Origin: Muribaculaceae bacterium
GTDB lineage: Bacteria > Bacteroidota > Bacteroidia > Bacteroidales > Muribaculaceae
Length of the DNA stretch: 12,285 nucleotides
NCBI GenBank assembly: GCA_902836725.1
Contig: CADFRV010000054.1
Span: 1-12,285, forward strand
Direction of reading: 5' to 3'
How positions within the stretch are numbered: position 1 is the stretch's first letter; every line of letters begins with the position of its first letter. Shown here piece by piece: positions 1-7,594 of this stretch. The position numbers and the translations under genes are program-made. Below the pieces are notes generated by a model, which was not told the origin of the DNA, did no database searches, and was given only the letters and a program-made list of their open reading frames with translations.

Positions 1-507
1 TTCCTCGGAAAAATCAATTACAATGATTTTATCCGCCGCCATCTCGGGGAAAAGACCGGCCCTATCATCGAGATAGAGACCGGCCGGAAGCTCGGAGAAC
101 ACCACGGCTACTGGTTCCACACTATCGGACAGCGCAAAGGGCTCGGATTAAGCGGTGGCCCATGGTATGTGGTAAAGAAAAACGTACACGACAATGTGAT
201 ATATGTAAGCAACGGATACGATTGCGAAAAGCAATACGGACGCCGGATCCATCTGGCCGAAATGCATTTCATTTCGGGAAATCCGTGGCCCGCAGATACA
301 TCGGAAGTTGACATCACGTTCAAGAACAGGCATACACCGGCATTCACACCGGCACGTCTGAAAAAACTTGACGACGGGGAGTACCTCATAGAATCCACTG
401 ACAAGATACAGGGGATCGCTCCCGGCCAGTTCGCCGTCATATATGACAGGGAAGCCAGGCTATGCTACGGCAGCGGAATAATCACCGGACGCAGCATCAC
501 TGTCTGA
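1..507 (+). CDS. mnmA: tRNA-specific 2-thiouridylase MnmA, C-terminal part (5' end outside window)
   Basis: MnmA uses ATP and a persulfide sulfur to thiolate U34 of the Lys, Glu and Gln tRNAs in the cytoplasm. The frame is open from base 1 and ends at TGA 505-507, giving 168 residues. These match the family's C-terminal region: F-L-G-K near the left edge, then GEHHGYWFHTIGQRKGLGL, the very conserved [YF]HTIGQRKGLG signature, followed by the beta-barrel domain that ends FAVIYDREARLCYGSGII. The PP-loop ATP site and the catalytic cysteines lie upstream of the window and cannot be checked. An internal ATG at 169 would start inside the conserved barrel and is not the real start. Bacteroidetes often carry more than one MnmA paralogue, and I cannot tell which this is. 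The next gene starts 57 bp downstream on the same strand. Confidence 0.93.
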   Translation, partial: FLGKINYNDFIRRHLGEKTGPIIEIETGRKLGEHHGYWFHTIGQRKGLGLSGGPWYVVKKNVHDNVIYVSNGYDCEKQYGRRIHLAEMHFISGNPWPADTSEVDITFKNRHTPAFTPARLKKLDDGEYLIESTDKIQGIAPGQFAVIYDREARLCYGSGIITGRSITV

Positions 508-564
508 GTCAGTCTTTCGTTCCATTTCAGGAATAATAAGTAACAACAAATTCTCAACCCGGAT

Positions 565-1194
565 ATGGCTAACAATCCGCATAACGACACAAACGGAAGA
601 CACAGCGGCCACATTAGGCTGCGAGTGCTCGGCATATCATACAGCCAGATACAAAGCGGCGCATACGCCCTCATTCTGGCACAGGCCGACGGCCCTTACC
701 GCATACCGGTAGTCGTAGGTTCGGCAGAGGCACAGTCAATCGCTATAAAAATGGAAGGTATAATACCTCCGAGACCCATGACGCACGATCTGTTCGCATC
801 GCTGTCGCAGGCATTCGGCATCGAACTTCAGGATGTGTTCATCCATAAATTCGAGGAGGGGATCTTTTCATCTGAGCTCACATTCATCGACCGCACCGGA
901 AAAGAGGTGAAACTTGACGCACGTACTTCCGACGCCATTGCCATCGCTATGCGCACCAATTCCCCCATCTGGACCACGCCGGAGATACTCGAGGAGACAG
1001 GTTTCATCATGGAAATAAAAGATGCCGGAACCGTTCTCCCGTCAGATGAGGAAATCGAGCAGTCATTGAACGAACCCGATCTTGAAAAGCTACCCACCGA
1101 AGAGCTTGAGGAGATGCTCGCCAAATGCATCGAAAACGAGGAATACGAAGAAGCCGCGCGCATAAAAGGGATTATCTCAGCACGCAAAGCATGA
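565..1194 (+). CDS. Bifunctional nuclease (BFN/DUF151) domain protein with C-terminal UVR motif
   Basis: The 209-residue protein has two recognisable parts. After a polar N-terminal tail, residues about 17-145 form a BFN (DUF151) domain, with the conserved blocks LILAQADGPYRIPVVVGSAEAQSIA (residues 37-61, in two adjoining stretches), PRPMTHDL (69-76) and LDARTSDAIAIAMR (117-130). Residues about 172-206 form a UvrB/UvrC-type helical hairpin, with LEEMLAKCIENEEYEEAARI (181-200). The two are joined by an acidic linker. BFN proteins of plants and some bacteria have reported nuclease activity, while the Bacteroidetes versions are mostly uncharacterised, so the biochemical role here is inferred. 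The UVR motif suggests protein-protein contact, possibly with repair or protease components. The gene lies in a same-strand run between mnmA and nupG, with gaps of 57 and 54 bp and no promoter box visible. Confidence 0.88.
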   Translation: MANNPHNDTNGRHSGHIRLRVLGISYSQIQSGAYALILAQADGPYRIPVVVGSAEAQSIAIKMEGIIPPRPMTHDLFASLSQAFGIELQDVFIHKFEEGIFSSELTFIDRTGKEVKLDARTSDAIAIAMRTNSPIWTTPEILEETGFIMEIKDAGTVLPSDEEIEQSLNEPDLEKLPTEELEEMLAKCIENEEYEEAARIKGIISARKA

Positions 1195-1248
1195 CTTCAT
1201 TGAAGATATACCAGAAATCTAAAAACTACAACTAAGCAGACTCATCCC

Positions 1249-2571
1249 ATGAAAAGTTTAAAATTCCGCCTGTCCGCGATGAACTTCCTCGAGTTCGCCG
1301 TATGGGGATCATACCTTACATCATTAGGCAATTTTCTCGCCCGCAACGGGCTTCTCGACCAGATCGGATGGTTCTATATCGTGCAAGGCATAGTATCGCT
1401 GTTCATGCCCTCCGTGATAGGCATCATCGCCGACAGATGGGTACAGGCACAGCGCATGCTCAGTATATGCCACCTTCTGGCCGGCACATTCATGGCTCTT
1501 GCGGCTACATACTGCATGCTCACACCTGAAATACAGTTCGGGCCGCTTTTCGCCCTGTATACAGTTTCCGTAGCCTTTTTCATGCCTACGATCGGCCTGG
1601 CCAACTCAGTGGCGTTCAACGCACTCACCAAAACCGGGATGGATACCATAAAGGACTTCCCCCCTATACGCATATGGGGCACGATAGGTTTCATCTGCGC
1701 CATGCTGTTCGTAAATTTCGCCGGACCGGCAGACGCGCATTTCCAGACCACATACATGCAGCTTTTCGTATCGGCGGCTTTCAGCATACTGCTCACGCTG
1801 TACGCTCTCACGATGCCCAAATGCCCCACTTCGAAAGCATCGAAAGGCAGCTCACTGATGGAATCCCTGGGACTTGACGCTTTCAAACTTTTCCAACGCA
1901 AACGCATGGCGGTGTTCTTCCTCTTCAGCATGCTCCTGGGCGTGTCGTTACAGATCACAAACGGCTATGCCAACCCGTATATAACCGGATTCGAGGCCAT
2001 CGACGCATTCAAGGACGCCTGGGCCGCACGCAACGCCAACGCGCTCATTTCTCTCTCACAGATCAGCGAGACCCTCTGCATTCTCCTCATACCCTTCTTC
2101 CTCAAACGGTTCGGCATAAAGGGCGTCATGCTCATGTCAATGTTCGCATGGGTGCTCCGTTTCGGCTTCTTCGGTTTCGGTGATCCGGCAGGAAATCTCT
2201 GGATGTTCATCCTTTCATGCATAGTTTACGGCATCGCGTTCGACTTTTTCAATGTATCGGGCGGCCTGTATGTCGACAAAGAGACCTCTCCAGAAATCAG
2301 GTCGAGCGCCCAGGGACTGTTCATGATCATGACCAACGGATTCGGAGCCACCATCGGCACTTTCGGCGCGATGGTCATAGTCAACCACTTCGTCATACCC
2401 ACCGACACACCTGAGATGCAACTCGAGGGGTGGCGCACATGCTGGTATATATTTGCCGCATACGCCCTTGTGGTGGGAGTGCTCTTCATGCTCCTGTTCA
2501 AAGACGATGACAAGAAAAAGATCAGCGGGAAAGACATCAAACGCGCGGAAGCGTCTGAAGAAATATTATGA
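1249..2571 (+). CDS. nupG: Nucleoside permease, NupG family (MFS, nucleoside:H+ symporter)
   Basis: This is a 440-residue inner-membrane transporter predicted to import nucleosides with protons. It lines up along its length with E. coli NupG as I remember it. Matching blocks are FLEFAVWGSYLTSLG near the N terminus (NupG FLQFCLWGSWLTTLG), KDFPPIRIWGTIGFI, GLDAFKLFQRKRMAVFFLFS, SLSQISETLCILLIPFFLKR, VYGIAFDFFNVSGGLYVDKE, and SAQGLFMIMTNGFG. These indicate the usual two six-helix halves, and the protein ends in a charged cytoplasmic tail. NupG proteins are about 420 residues, so the length is normal. The stop overlaps the rsmE start as ATGA (2568-2571), pointing to co-transcription and translational coupling. 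The family call is firm; the exact substrate range is inferred. Confidence 0.93.
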   Translation: MKSLKFRLSAMNFLEFAVWGSYLTSLGNFLARNGLLDQIGWFYIVQGIVSLFMPSVIGIIADRWVQAQRMLSICHLLAGTFMALAATYCMLTPEIQFGPLFALYTVSVAFFMPTIGLANSVAFNALTKTGMDTIKDFPPIRIWGTIGFICAMLFVNFAGPADAHFQTTYMQLFVSAAFSILLTLYALTMPKCPTSKASKGSSLMESLGLDAFKLFQRKRMAVFFLFSMLLGVSLQITNGYANPYITGFEAIDAFKDAWAARNANALISLSQISETLCILLIPFFLKRFGIKGVMLMSMFAWVLRFGFFGFGDPAGNLWMFILSCIVYGIAFDFFNVSGGLYVDKETSPEIRSSAQGLFMIMTNGFGATIGTFGAMVIVNHFVIPTDTPEMQLEGWRTCWYIFAAYALVVGVLFMLLFKDDDKKKISGKDIKRAEASEEIL

Positions 2572-3278
2572 TACAGTTTTTCGCACCCGATATAGAACTT
2601 ACACTCACGCTGCCGGAAAGCGACTCACAGCACTGTGTGAAAGTGCTGCGCAAACAGCCGGGTGATCTCATCGAGGTAATCGACGGGAAAGGAACCCGTT
2701 TTACCTGCCGTCTGCTTGAAGCGCATCAGAAAAGAGCGACAGTCGAGATCCTGGAACGTACACCTGTACCCCCCTATTGGAGTGGTAAAATCACAATGGC
2801 AGTGGCGCCGACAAAGCACCTCGACAGAATGGAATGGCTTGTGGAAAAACTCACGGAAACGGGCTTCGACACATTTGTGCCCCTGCACTGCCGGTGGTCG
2901 GAACGCAAGGAGCTGAAAACCGAGCGGCTTGAAAAAATAGCCGTTTCCGCCATGAAGCAGAGCCTCAAGGCCACCCTCCCGGCAATAGAGCCTATGACAC
3001 CATTCAAAAAGTTCATTGACAGCGTGCGCCATATACCCCAAAAATTTATAGCACATTGTGTCAGCGACGCTGAAAGGCATCTTCTCAGCCACGAATACCG
3101 GCCAGATTCTGATACGGTGATAGCCATCGGCCCTGAAGGTGATTTCAGCCCTGAGGAGATCGCCATGGCACTTGAGGCCGGCTTCATTCCGGTATCGCTC
3201 GGGAATGCCCGCCTCCGCACGGAAACCGCAGCCCTGCTTGCCTGCCACACCCTGCATATGATACAGGAACTGGCCTGA
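2568..3278 (+). CDS. rsmE: 16S rRNA (uracil1498-N3)-methyltransferase RsmE
   Basis: RsmE is a SPOUT-class enzyme that uses S-adenosylmethionine to methylate N3 of U1498 in the decoding region of 16S rRNA. The 236-residue protein has the normal family length. Residues 1-70 form the PUA-like RNA-binding domain (HCVKVLRKQPGDLIEVIDGKG). PTKHLDRMEWLVEKLTETG at 81-99 starts the methyltransferase core. The trefoil-knot SAM site is clear in IGPEGDFSPEEI (187-198) and LGNARLRTETAALLA (211-225). The start is fixed by the ATGA overlap with the upstream permease gene. kdsA begins about 57 bp downstream on the same strand. Confidence 0.96.
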   Translation: MIQFFAPDIELTLTLPESDSQHCVKVLRKQPGDLIEVIDGKGTRFTCRLLEAHQKRATVEILERTPVPPYWSGKITMAVAPTKHLDRMEWLVEKLTETGFDTFVPLHCRWSERKELKTERLEKIAVSAMKQSLKATLPAIEPMTPFKKFIDSVRHIPQKFIAHCVSDAERHLLSHEYRPDSDTVIAIGPEGDFSPEEIAMALEAGFIPVSLGNARLRTETAALLACHTLHMIQELA

Positions 3279-3335
3279 CATATACGGAAAACCTGACGAC
3301 GTATCACCATTTAGAAACAGAACATCAATTTGAAA

Positions 3336-4166
3336 ATGGACAATATCACGGAATATCTGAAGACATCTCCCAACGGAAATTTTTTCCTGTTGGCAGGTCC
3401 CTGCGTCATAGAGGGGGAGGCGATGGCTCTCGACATAGCGGAGCATGTGTTATCCCTGACCTCATCTCTCGGTATCCCCTATGTGTTCAAGGGGAGCTAC
3501 CGCAAGGCAAACCGGTCACGCATAGACTCTTTCACAGGCATCGGCGACATAAAGGCTCTTGAAATATTGCGCAAAGTGCGCGAGACATTCAATATACCGG
3601 TAGTGACCGACATACACACCGCCGAAGAAGCCGACATGGCCGCAGAGTATGTGGATATACTCCAGATACCGGCATTCCTTTGCCGTCAGACCGATCTGAT
3701 AGTAGCCGCCGCACGCACCGGCAGGATGGTAAACATAAAAAAAGGCCAGTTCCTTTCCCCCGAAGCCATGCGCCACGCCGTGCAGAAGGTGCGCGACGCC
3801 GGCAACAGCCAGGTGGCAGTGACAGAGCGGGGCACGACCTTCGGGTACCAGGATCTTATCGTGGACTATCGCGGCATACCAGAAATGCAGAAAAACGGAT
3901 GTCCTGTGATACTTGACGTGACGCACTCCCTGCAGCAGCCCAACCAGACCGCCGGAGTGACCGGAGGGCGCCCCGAAATGATCGAAACCATAGCACGCGC
4001 GGGAATCGCAGTAGGAGCAGACGGCATATTCATAGAGACCCACCGCGATCCGTCGGTTGCGAAAAGCGACGGAGCCAATATGCTCCGGCTTGACCGCATG
4101 GGAACACTCCTGTCACATCTGACAGCCATCCGCGCGGCAGTCAACTCATTTGAATCGAATAAATAA
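3336..4166 (+). CDS. kdsA: 3-deoxy-8-phosphooctulonate (Kdo-8-P) synthase, metal-dependent class
   Basis: KdsA condenses phosphoenolpyruvate with arabinose 5-phosphate to make Kdo-8-phosphate, the precursor of the Kdo that links lipid A to core sugars. The 276-residue protein shows the family blocks LLAGPCVIEGE, VFKGSYRKANRSRIDSFTG, ILQIPAFLCRQTDLI, NIKKGQFLSPEAM, VTHSLQQPNQ, and FIETHRDPSVAKSDGANML. The four metal ligands of the Aquifex-type enzyme are all present at C23, H197, E234 and D245. Each is exactly 12 residues later than the Aquifex numbering (11, 185, 222, 233). E. coli KdsA, which needs no metal, has Asn at the Cys position. I chose ATG 3336; an in-frame TTG at 3330 would add only two residues. 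A TPR gene follows after 17 bp. Confidence 0.96.
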   Translation: MDNITEYLKTSPNGNFFLLAGPCVIEGEAMALDIAEHVLSLTSSLGIPYVFKGSYRKANRSRIDSFTGIGDIKALEILRKVRETFNIPVVTDIHTAEEADMAAEYVDILQIPAFLCRQTDLIVAAARTGRMVNIKKGQFLSPEAMRHAVQKVRDAGNSQVAVTERGTTFGYQDLIVDYRGIPEMQKNGCPVILDVTHSLQQPNQTAGVTGGRPEMIETIARAGIAVGADGIFIETHRDPSVAKSDGANMLRLDRMGTLLSHLTAIRAAVNSFESNK

Positions 4167-4183
4167 GTAATCCAGGAAACATA

Positions 4184-5782
4184 ATGTTCAAACTCACCAA
4201 CCTACGTACCGCTCTTGTGGCAACGGTTATCTGTGCATGCGGCTCCCTTCATGCCCAGAACGGACTTTCCGATCCCATGACCCAAGCCATGATGGAAGTC
4301 TATGAGCAGGAACTCGCTGCAAATCCCAAAGCATACGACATCTATTTCCGGCGCGCCAACGAATACTACAAATTCGACCAGTACCTGCGCGCGCTCTCCG
4401 ACGTGGACAACGCGATCAAATACACCCCCGCTGAAGACACCGACATGCTGTTCCAGTGCCATTCACTGCGAGGAGAGATATATCAGATGCTCGGCAAACA
4501 TGCCGACGCCCTCGCCGATTTCACAGAAGCCCTGAGACTTGACCCCACATCTTTCATGGCATTGTATCAGAAAGGCAATTCAGAATATGAGCTCGGCAAC
4601 TACGCCGACGCCAAAAACTCATACAACCGCCTGCGCGCCAACAACGGACGCTCCGCCGAGGCGCTTACAGGTCTGGCCCGTGTGGCCGTAAAAGAGAACA
4701 ACCTGGGGCTGGCGAGCCAGTACATGGACGACGCGGTGACAATGATGCCCACCGACAGCGACATATATGTGCGCCGCTCCTCGGTGCGCCGCATGCTCGG
4801 CGACAATACCGGCGCAGTTGAGGATCTCATCATGGCCATAAGCATCGACTCCAATGCAAAGGCTTTCCAGGAACTCATAAATGTGAGCAATCTCGATTAT
4901 CCCGCCGTTATCACCGCTCTCAGCAATGCCGTGCACCAGGCTCCCGAACAGGGGATGTTCTATTATATCCGCGGCGTGATAGCACAGGCCCACAACCACT
5001 TCCCTTCCGCCATCGCCGATTATCGCAAGATCATAGACGAGAATCTCTACAATTACGCCGGCATATATGCGTCATTAGGGGAATGCTACTATGCACTCTG
5101 CGATTTTGACAAGGCACTTGAGAATGTCAACCAGGCCATAGGCATGTCAAGCGATAACGGTGAATACTTCCTCGCGCTCGCTCGCATCTACCGTGCGCAA
5201 GGCCGCGACGAAGACGCCTTGAGAGCCATCAGCTCCGCGCTGGAGAAAATACCCGGCAATGCAGCCGCACGCGCCGAAGAGGGACGCATACTCTATGACG
5301 AGAAAAAATTCGACGAGGCATCCGGCATATTCGGTGAACTTGCGATCGACAATCCCAACGATCCGATGAACTACATGCTGCGTGCATGGGTTATCGCAGA
5401 CGGCATCGGCAAAAGCAGTGATGCACTCCCGATATACAAGCGCGTCCTTGAACTTGATGTAAACCAGGAGCTCCCCTCATCGCTCTACGGCTTCGCATTA
5501 CTGTTTTCCGGGAAAAAGGCCGAAGCTATAAAATGGGCTGATGACATCGTGCGTGACAACCCCGACACCGACGGTTCTGTCAATTACATAGCCGCCTGCC
5601 TGTATGCGCAAGCCGAAGAGACCGACAAGGCATTCGACTGTCTCGAGACAGCTCTTAACAAGGGGTACGCCAACAAATATCAATACACCATCTTTGACGA
5701 TGCCCGTGTGAACCTCGCCCCCATCCGCAAGGATCCCCGTTTCATGAAAACCCTCGCCAACTATTCCTATATTTTTGAATAA
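4184..5782 (+). CDS. Exported tetratricopeptide-repeat protein
   Basis: The 532-residue protein has an N-terminal signal peptide: a basic start, hydrophobic residues 10-20, and a likely signal peptidase I site after A24 in SLHA|QN. The rest is almost entirely TPR helical hairpins, about 12 by eye. Examples are GEIYQMLGKHADALADFTEA followed by L-R-L-D-P, and GECYYALCDFDKALENVNQA. It ends with a tail that includes KDPRFMKTL, a form common at the end of Bacteroidetes TPR proteins. It is probably a periplasmic or envelope scaffold, but I see no enzymatic domain and cannot name a partner. It lies 17 bp after kdsA and is likely co-transcribed with it; no terminator is visible between it and the rpsO promoter. 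An ICAC string at 16-19 resembles a lipobox only weakly, so I favour a soluble product. Confidence 0.85.
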   Translation: MFKLTNLRTALVATVICACGSLHAQNGLSDPMTQAMMEVYEQELAANPKAYDIYFRRANEYYKFDQYLRALSDVDNAIKYTPAEDTDMLFQCHSLRGEIYQMLGKHADALADFTEALRLDPTSFMALYQKGNSEYELGNYADAKNSYNRLRANNGRSAEALTGLARVAVKENNLGLASQYMDDAVTMMPTDSDIYVRRSSVRRMLGDNTGAVEDLIMAISIDSNAKAFQELINVSNLDYPAVITALSNAVHQAPEQGMFYYIRGVIAQAHNHFPSAIADYRKIIDENLYNYAGIYASLGECYYALCDFDKALENVNQAIGMSSDNGEYFLALARIYRAQGRDEDALRAISSALEKIPGNAAARAEEGRILYDEKKFDEASGIFGELAIDNPNDPMNYMLRAWVIADGIGKSSDALPIYKRVLELDVNQELPSSLYGFALLFSGKKAEAIKWADDIVRDNPDTDGSVNYIAACLYAQAEETDKAFDCLETALNKGYANKYQYTIFDDARVNLAPIRKDPRFMKTLANYSYIFE

Positions 5783-5813
5783 CCTGAAAAAAATTTCATA
5801 AAAAAGGATAACG

Positions 5814-5845
5814 TTTGGCAGTGTCGGAAAAAATCGCTACCTTTG
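5814..5845 (+). promoter_or_regulatory. Bacteroidetes-type promoter for rpsO
   Basis: A TTTG at 5814-5817 (-33 element) is followed after 20 nt by TACCTTTG at 5838-5845, a full match to the -7 consensus TAnnTTTG. Transcription should begin a few bases after 5845, leaving a leader of about 100 nt before the rpsO start. This is the best-matching promoter in the window. Confidence 0.8.
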
Positions 5846-5951
5846 CGGCGCAATTGATGCGGAAACGCACCGTTCACTCGGCTCCACGGATTTCGCCCAC
5901 AGTTGCAACACTATATTTATCATATTTATTCACAATCAAAAATCTGAAAGA

Positions 5952-6227
5952 ATGCACTTAAATTCTGAAGAAAAAGTAGAAATCTTCGAGAAATACGGTA
6001 AGGGCAAGACTGACACTGGCTCACCTGAAGCCCAGATTGCATTATTCTCGGTCCGTATCGCTCATTTGACTCAGCACCTGAAGTCAAATCACAAAGATTA
6101 TACCACCGCACGCGCTCTTAAATCTCTGGTAGGCAAGCGTCGTCGCCTGCTCGATTATCTGATCAAAAACGATATCGAGCGCTACCGTGCCATCATCGCC
6201 AAGAAAGAGCTCGGCATCCGCAAATAA
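5952..6227 (+). CDS. rpsO: 30S ribosomal protein S15
   Basis: S15 binds the central domain of 16S rRNA early in 30S assembly. The 91-residue protein is close to the family length of 89. It carries the hallmark blocks TGSPEAQIALFSVRIAHLTQ (residues 22-41), LKSNHKDY and SLVGKRRRLLDYL, and ends in a basic tail (KKELGIRK). The start is preceded by an A-rich stretch and no Shine-Dalgarno sequence, as is usual for ribosomal genes in this phylum. It is a single-gene unit with its own promoter at 5814-5845 and terminator at 6251-6286. S15 represses its own mRNA in several bacteria, so the leader may be regulatory. Confidence 0.98.
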   Translation: MHLNSEEKVEIFEKYGKGKTDTGSPEAQIALFSVRIAHLTQHLKSNHKDYTTARALKSLVGKRRRLLDYLIKNDIERYRAIIAKKELGIRK

Positions 6228-6250
6228 TTCCGCGGACAACCAGACTTACA

Positions 6251-6286
6251 AAGCAATGTGCCCATTTCCGGCACATTGCTTTTTTA
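6251..6286 (+). terminator. Intrinsic terminator of rpsO
   Basis: A perfect 12-bp stem pairs AAGCAATGTGCC at 6251-6262 with GGCACATTGCTT at 6270-6281 around a 7-nt loop. A run of six T (6280-6285) follows directly. It lies 23 bp after the rpsO stop, the normal layout for a Rho-independent terminator. Confidence 0.93.
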
Positions 6287-6384
6287 TTGCCTATAAATAA
6301 TGCCATAAGACAAGCACATACACTCACAACAATTTGAAATATCTGCTAAATCTTGTTTTAATGCTGAAAAACATTAGGACAATT

Positions 6385-6416
6385 TTCTGAATATTTCGAC
6401 AAAATAATTACTTTTG
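6385..6416 (+). promoter_or_regulatory. Probable promoter of the ROK kinase gene
   Basis: TACTTTTG at 6409-6416 matches the TAnnTTTG -7 box. The -33 region is poor, with TTCTG at 6385-6389 at about the right distance. The start site would be close to 6420, giving a leader of about 60 nt. The rest of the 6287-6408 gap is AT-rich and shows no ORF or other repeat that I can support. Confidence 0.6.
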
Positions 6417-6478
6417 CATGGCGGAGCGATGAACCGGCTCCACAACAGGATATAGAAACTTACCTAAATCAAATAACA

Positions 6479-7501
6479 ATGAGCAAACCTTATGTAGTAG
6501 GAATAGATATCGGTGGTACCAACACCGTGTTCGGAATAGTGGACGCACGTGGTGTTGTACTTGCCAGTTCATCAATCAAAACCCGCAAACAACCGACTGT
6601 AGAGGCTTACATTGATGAACTTCATACAGAAATGATGAAACTCCTGGAAGCCAATGACGCCGTAGACAAAATACACGGCATCGGCATCGGCGCTCCAAAT
6701 GCGAACTACTATACAGGCATGATAGAACAGGGAGTGAACCTCCCCTGGCCGACCCCGATACCTCTGGCACGTCTGGTGAGCGAGAAATTCGGCATCCCCG
6801 TATCAGTAACAAACGACGCCAACGCCGCGGCGATAGGCGAAATGACCTACGGCGCGGCACGCGGTCTGCGCGATTTCATAATGATCACACTCGGCACAGG
6901 TGTCGGATCAGGCATCGTCATAAACGGACAACTTGTATATGGTCACGACGGATTTGCCGGCGAACTTGGCCATGTGATCGTAAAACGCAACAACGGACGA
7001 CTTTGCGGATGCGGACGACGCGGTTGCCTTGAGACATACTGCTCGGCTACCGGTGTAGCCCAGACTGCCCGTGAATTCCTGGAAGCACGCCAGGGCGAGG
7101 ACTCACTGCTACGCAATATCCCAGCCGACGAGATCACATCGAAAGATGTGTACGACGCTGCTGTCGGAGGCGACAAACTTGCCAAAGATGTATTTGAATT
7201 CACCGGGGATCTGCTCGGAGCATCACTTGCAGATTTCACCGTGTTCTCGGCTCCAGAGGCATTTATCCTTTTCGGCGGCCTCAGCAAGAGCGGAGAGCTC
7301 ATTATGAAACCATTACGTGAATCACTCGAGCGCAATCTCATGCCCCTGTGGAAAGGCAAGGTCAAAGTTCTGCTTTCCGAGCTGAAAGAGGCCGACGCAG
7401 CAGTTCTTGGAGCAAGCGCATTAGGTTGGGAAGCCAAATTCGCCAATCCCGGCCCCTCTGCAGTTGCAGTAACACCGACTCCAAAGCCAGCTGACGCCTA
7501 A
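6479..7501 (+). CDS. ROK-family sugar kinase, probable glucokinase
   Basis: This cytoplasmic kinase is predicted to phosphorylate a hexose, most likely glucose, using ATP. The 340-residue protein has the ATP motif DIGGTN at 10-15, the catalytic Asp in TNDANAAAIGE (D113), and the ATP/sugar block LGTGVGSGIVI at 138-148. It also has the ROK signature: GELGH (161-165) plus CGCGRRGCLE (176-185), where H165 and the cysteines bind zinc. The GELGH form fits hexokinases or glucokinases and, less often, N-acetylmannosamine or N-acetylglucosamine kinases, so the sugar is inferred. The last 15 or so residues form a Pro/Ala-rich tail beyond the usual GASALGW end. The gene stands alone, with a promoter upstream and a hairpin downstream. 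Confidence 0.9.
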   Translation: MSKPYVVGIDIGGTNTVFGIVDARGVVLASSSIKTRKQPTVEAYIDELHTEMMKLLEANDAVDKIHGIGIGAPNANYYTGMIEQGVNLPWPTPIPLARLVSEKFGIPVSVTNDANAAAIGEMTYGAARGLRDFIMITLGTGVGSGIVINGQLVYGHDGFAGELGHVIVKRNNGRLCGCGRRGCLETYCSATGVAQTAREFLEARQGEDSLLRNIPADEITSKDVYDAAVGGDKLAKDVFEFTGDLLGASLADFTVFSAPEAFILFGGLSKSGELIMKPLRESLERNLMPLWKGKVKVLLSELKEADAAVLGASALGWEAKFANPGPSAVAVTPTPKPADA

Positions 7502-7525
7502 ATAATCCATCATTATTTTATAATA

Positions 7526-7574
7526 CAATACCGCACCGGTTTTAAGCTATAGGCTCCAGACCGGTGCGGTATTG
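7526..7574. terminator. Long perfect hairpin between convergent genes, probable bidirectional terminator
   Basis: The 15-base arm CAATACCGCACCGGT (7526-7540) is exactly complementary to ACCGGTGCGGTATTG (7560-7574), with a 19-nt loop that can form a further short AGC/GCT pair. It lies 24 bp after the ROK kinase stop and 20 bp after the nadC stop on the other strand. Flanks are AT-rich but lack a clean T run on either side. Termination in both directions is therefore likely from position and stem strength rather than from a textbook U-tract. Confidence 0.75.
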
Positions 7575-7594
7575 TTATGTTATACAGAGACTTT

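Noticed and set aside
1374..1958. 194-codon open frame on the minus strand inside nupG
   Set aside because: It is antisense to a well-matched permease; no family resemblance.
3330..3335. TTG start for kdsA
   Set aside because: It adds only two residues; the ATG at 3336 is the more likely start and keeps all conserved residues.
2625..3446. 273-codon open frame on the minus strand over rsmE and the kdsA start
   Set aside because: It is antisense to two certain genes, crosses their boundary, and has no recognisable motif; it is a by-product of the coding frame.
4229..4246. Lipoprotein signal (ICAC) in the TPR protein
   Set aside because: Cys at -2 is unusual for a lipobox and a better signal peptidase I site (LHA|Q) follows five residues later.
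7481..7498. Pro/Ala-rich tail of the ROK kinase as a separate functional domain
   Set aside because: It is short and low-complexity, and looks like a simple C-terminal extension with no evidence for function.
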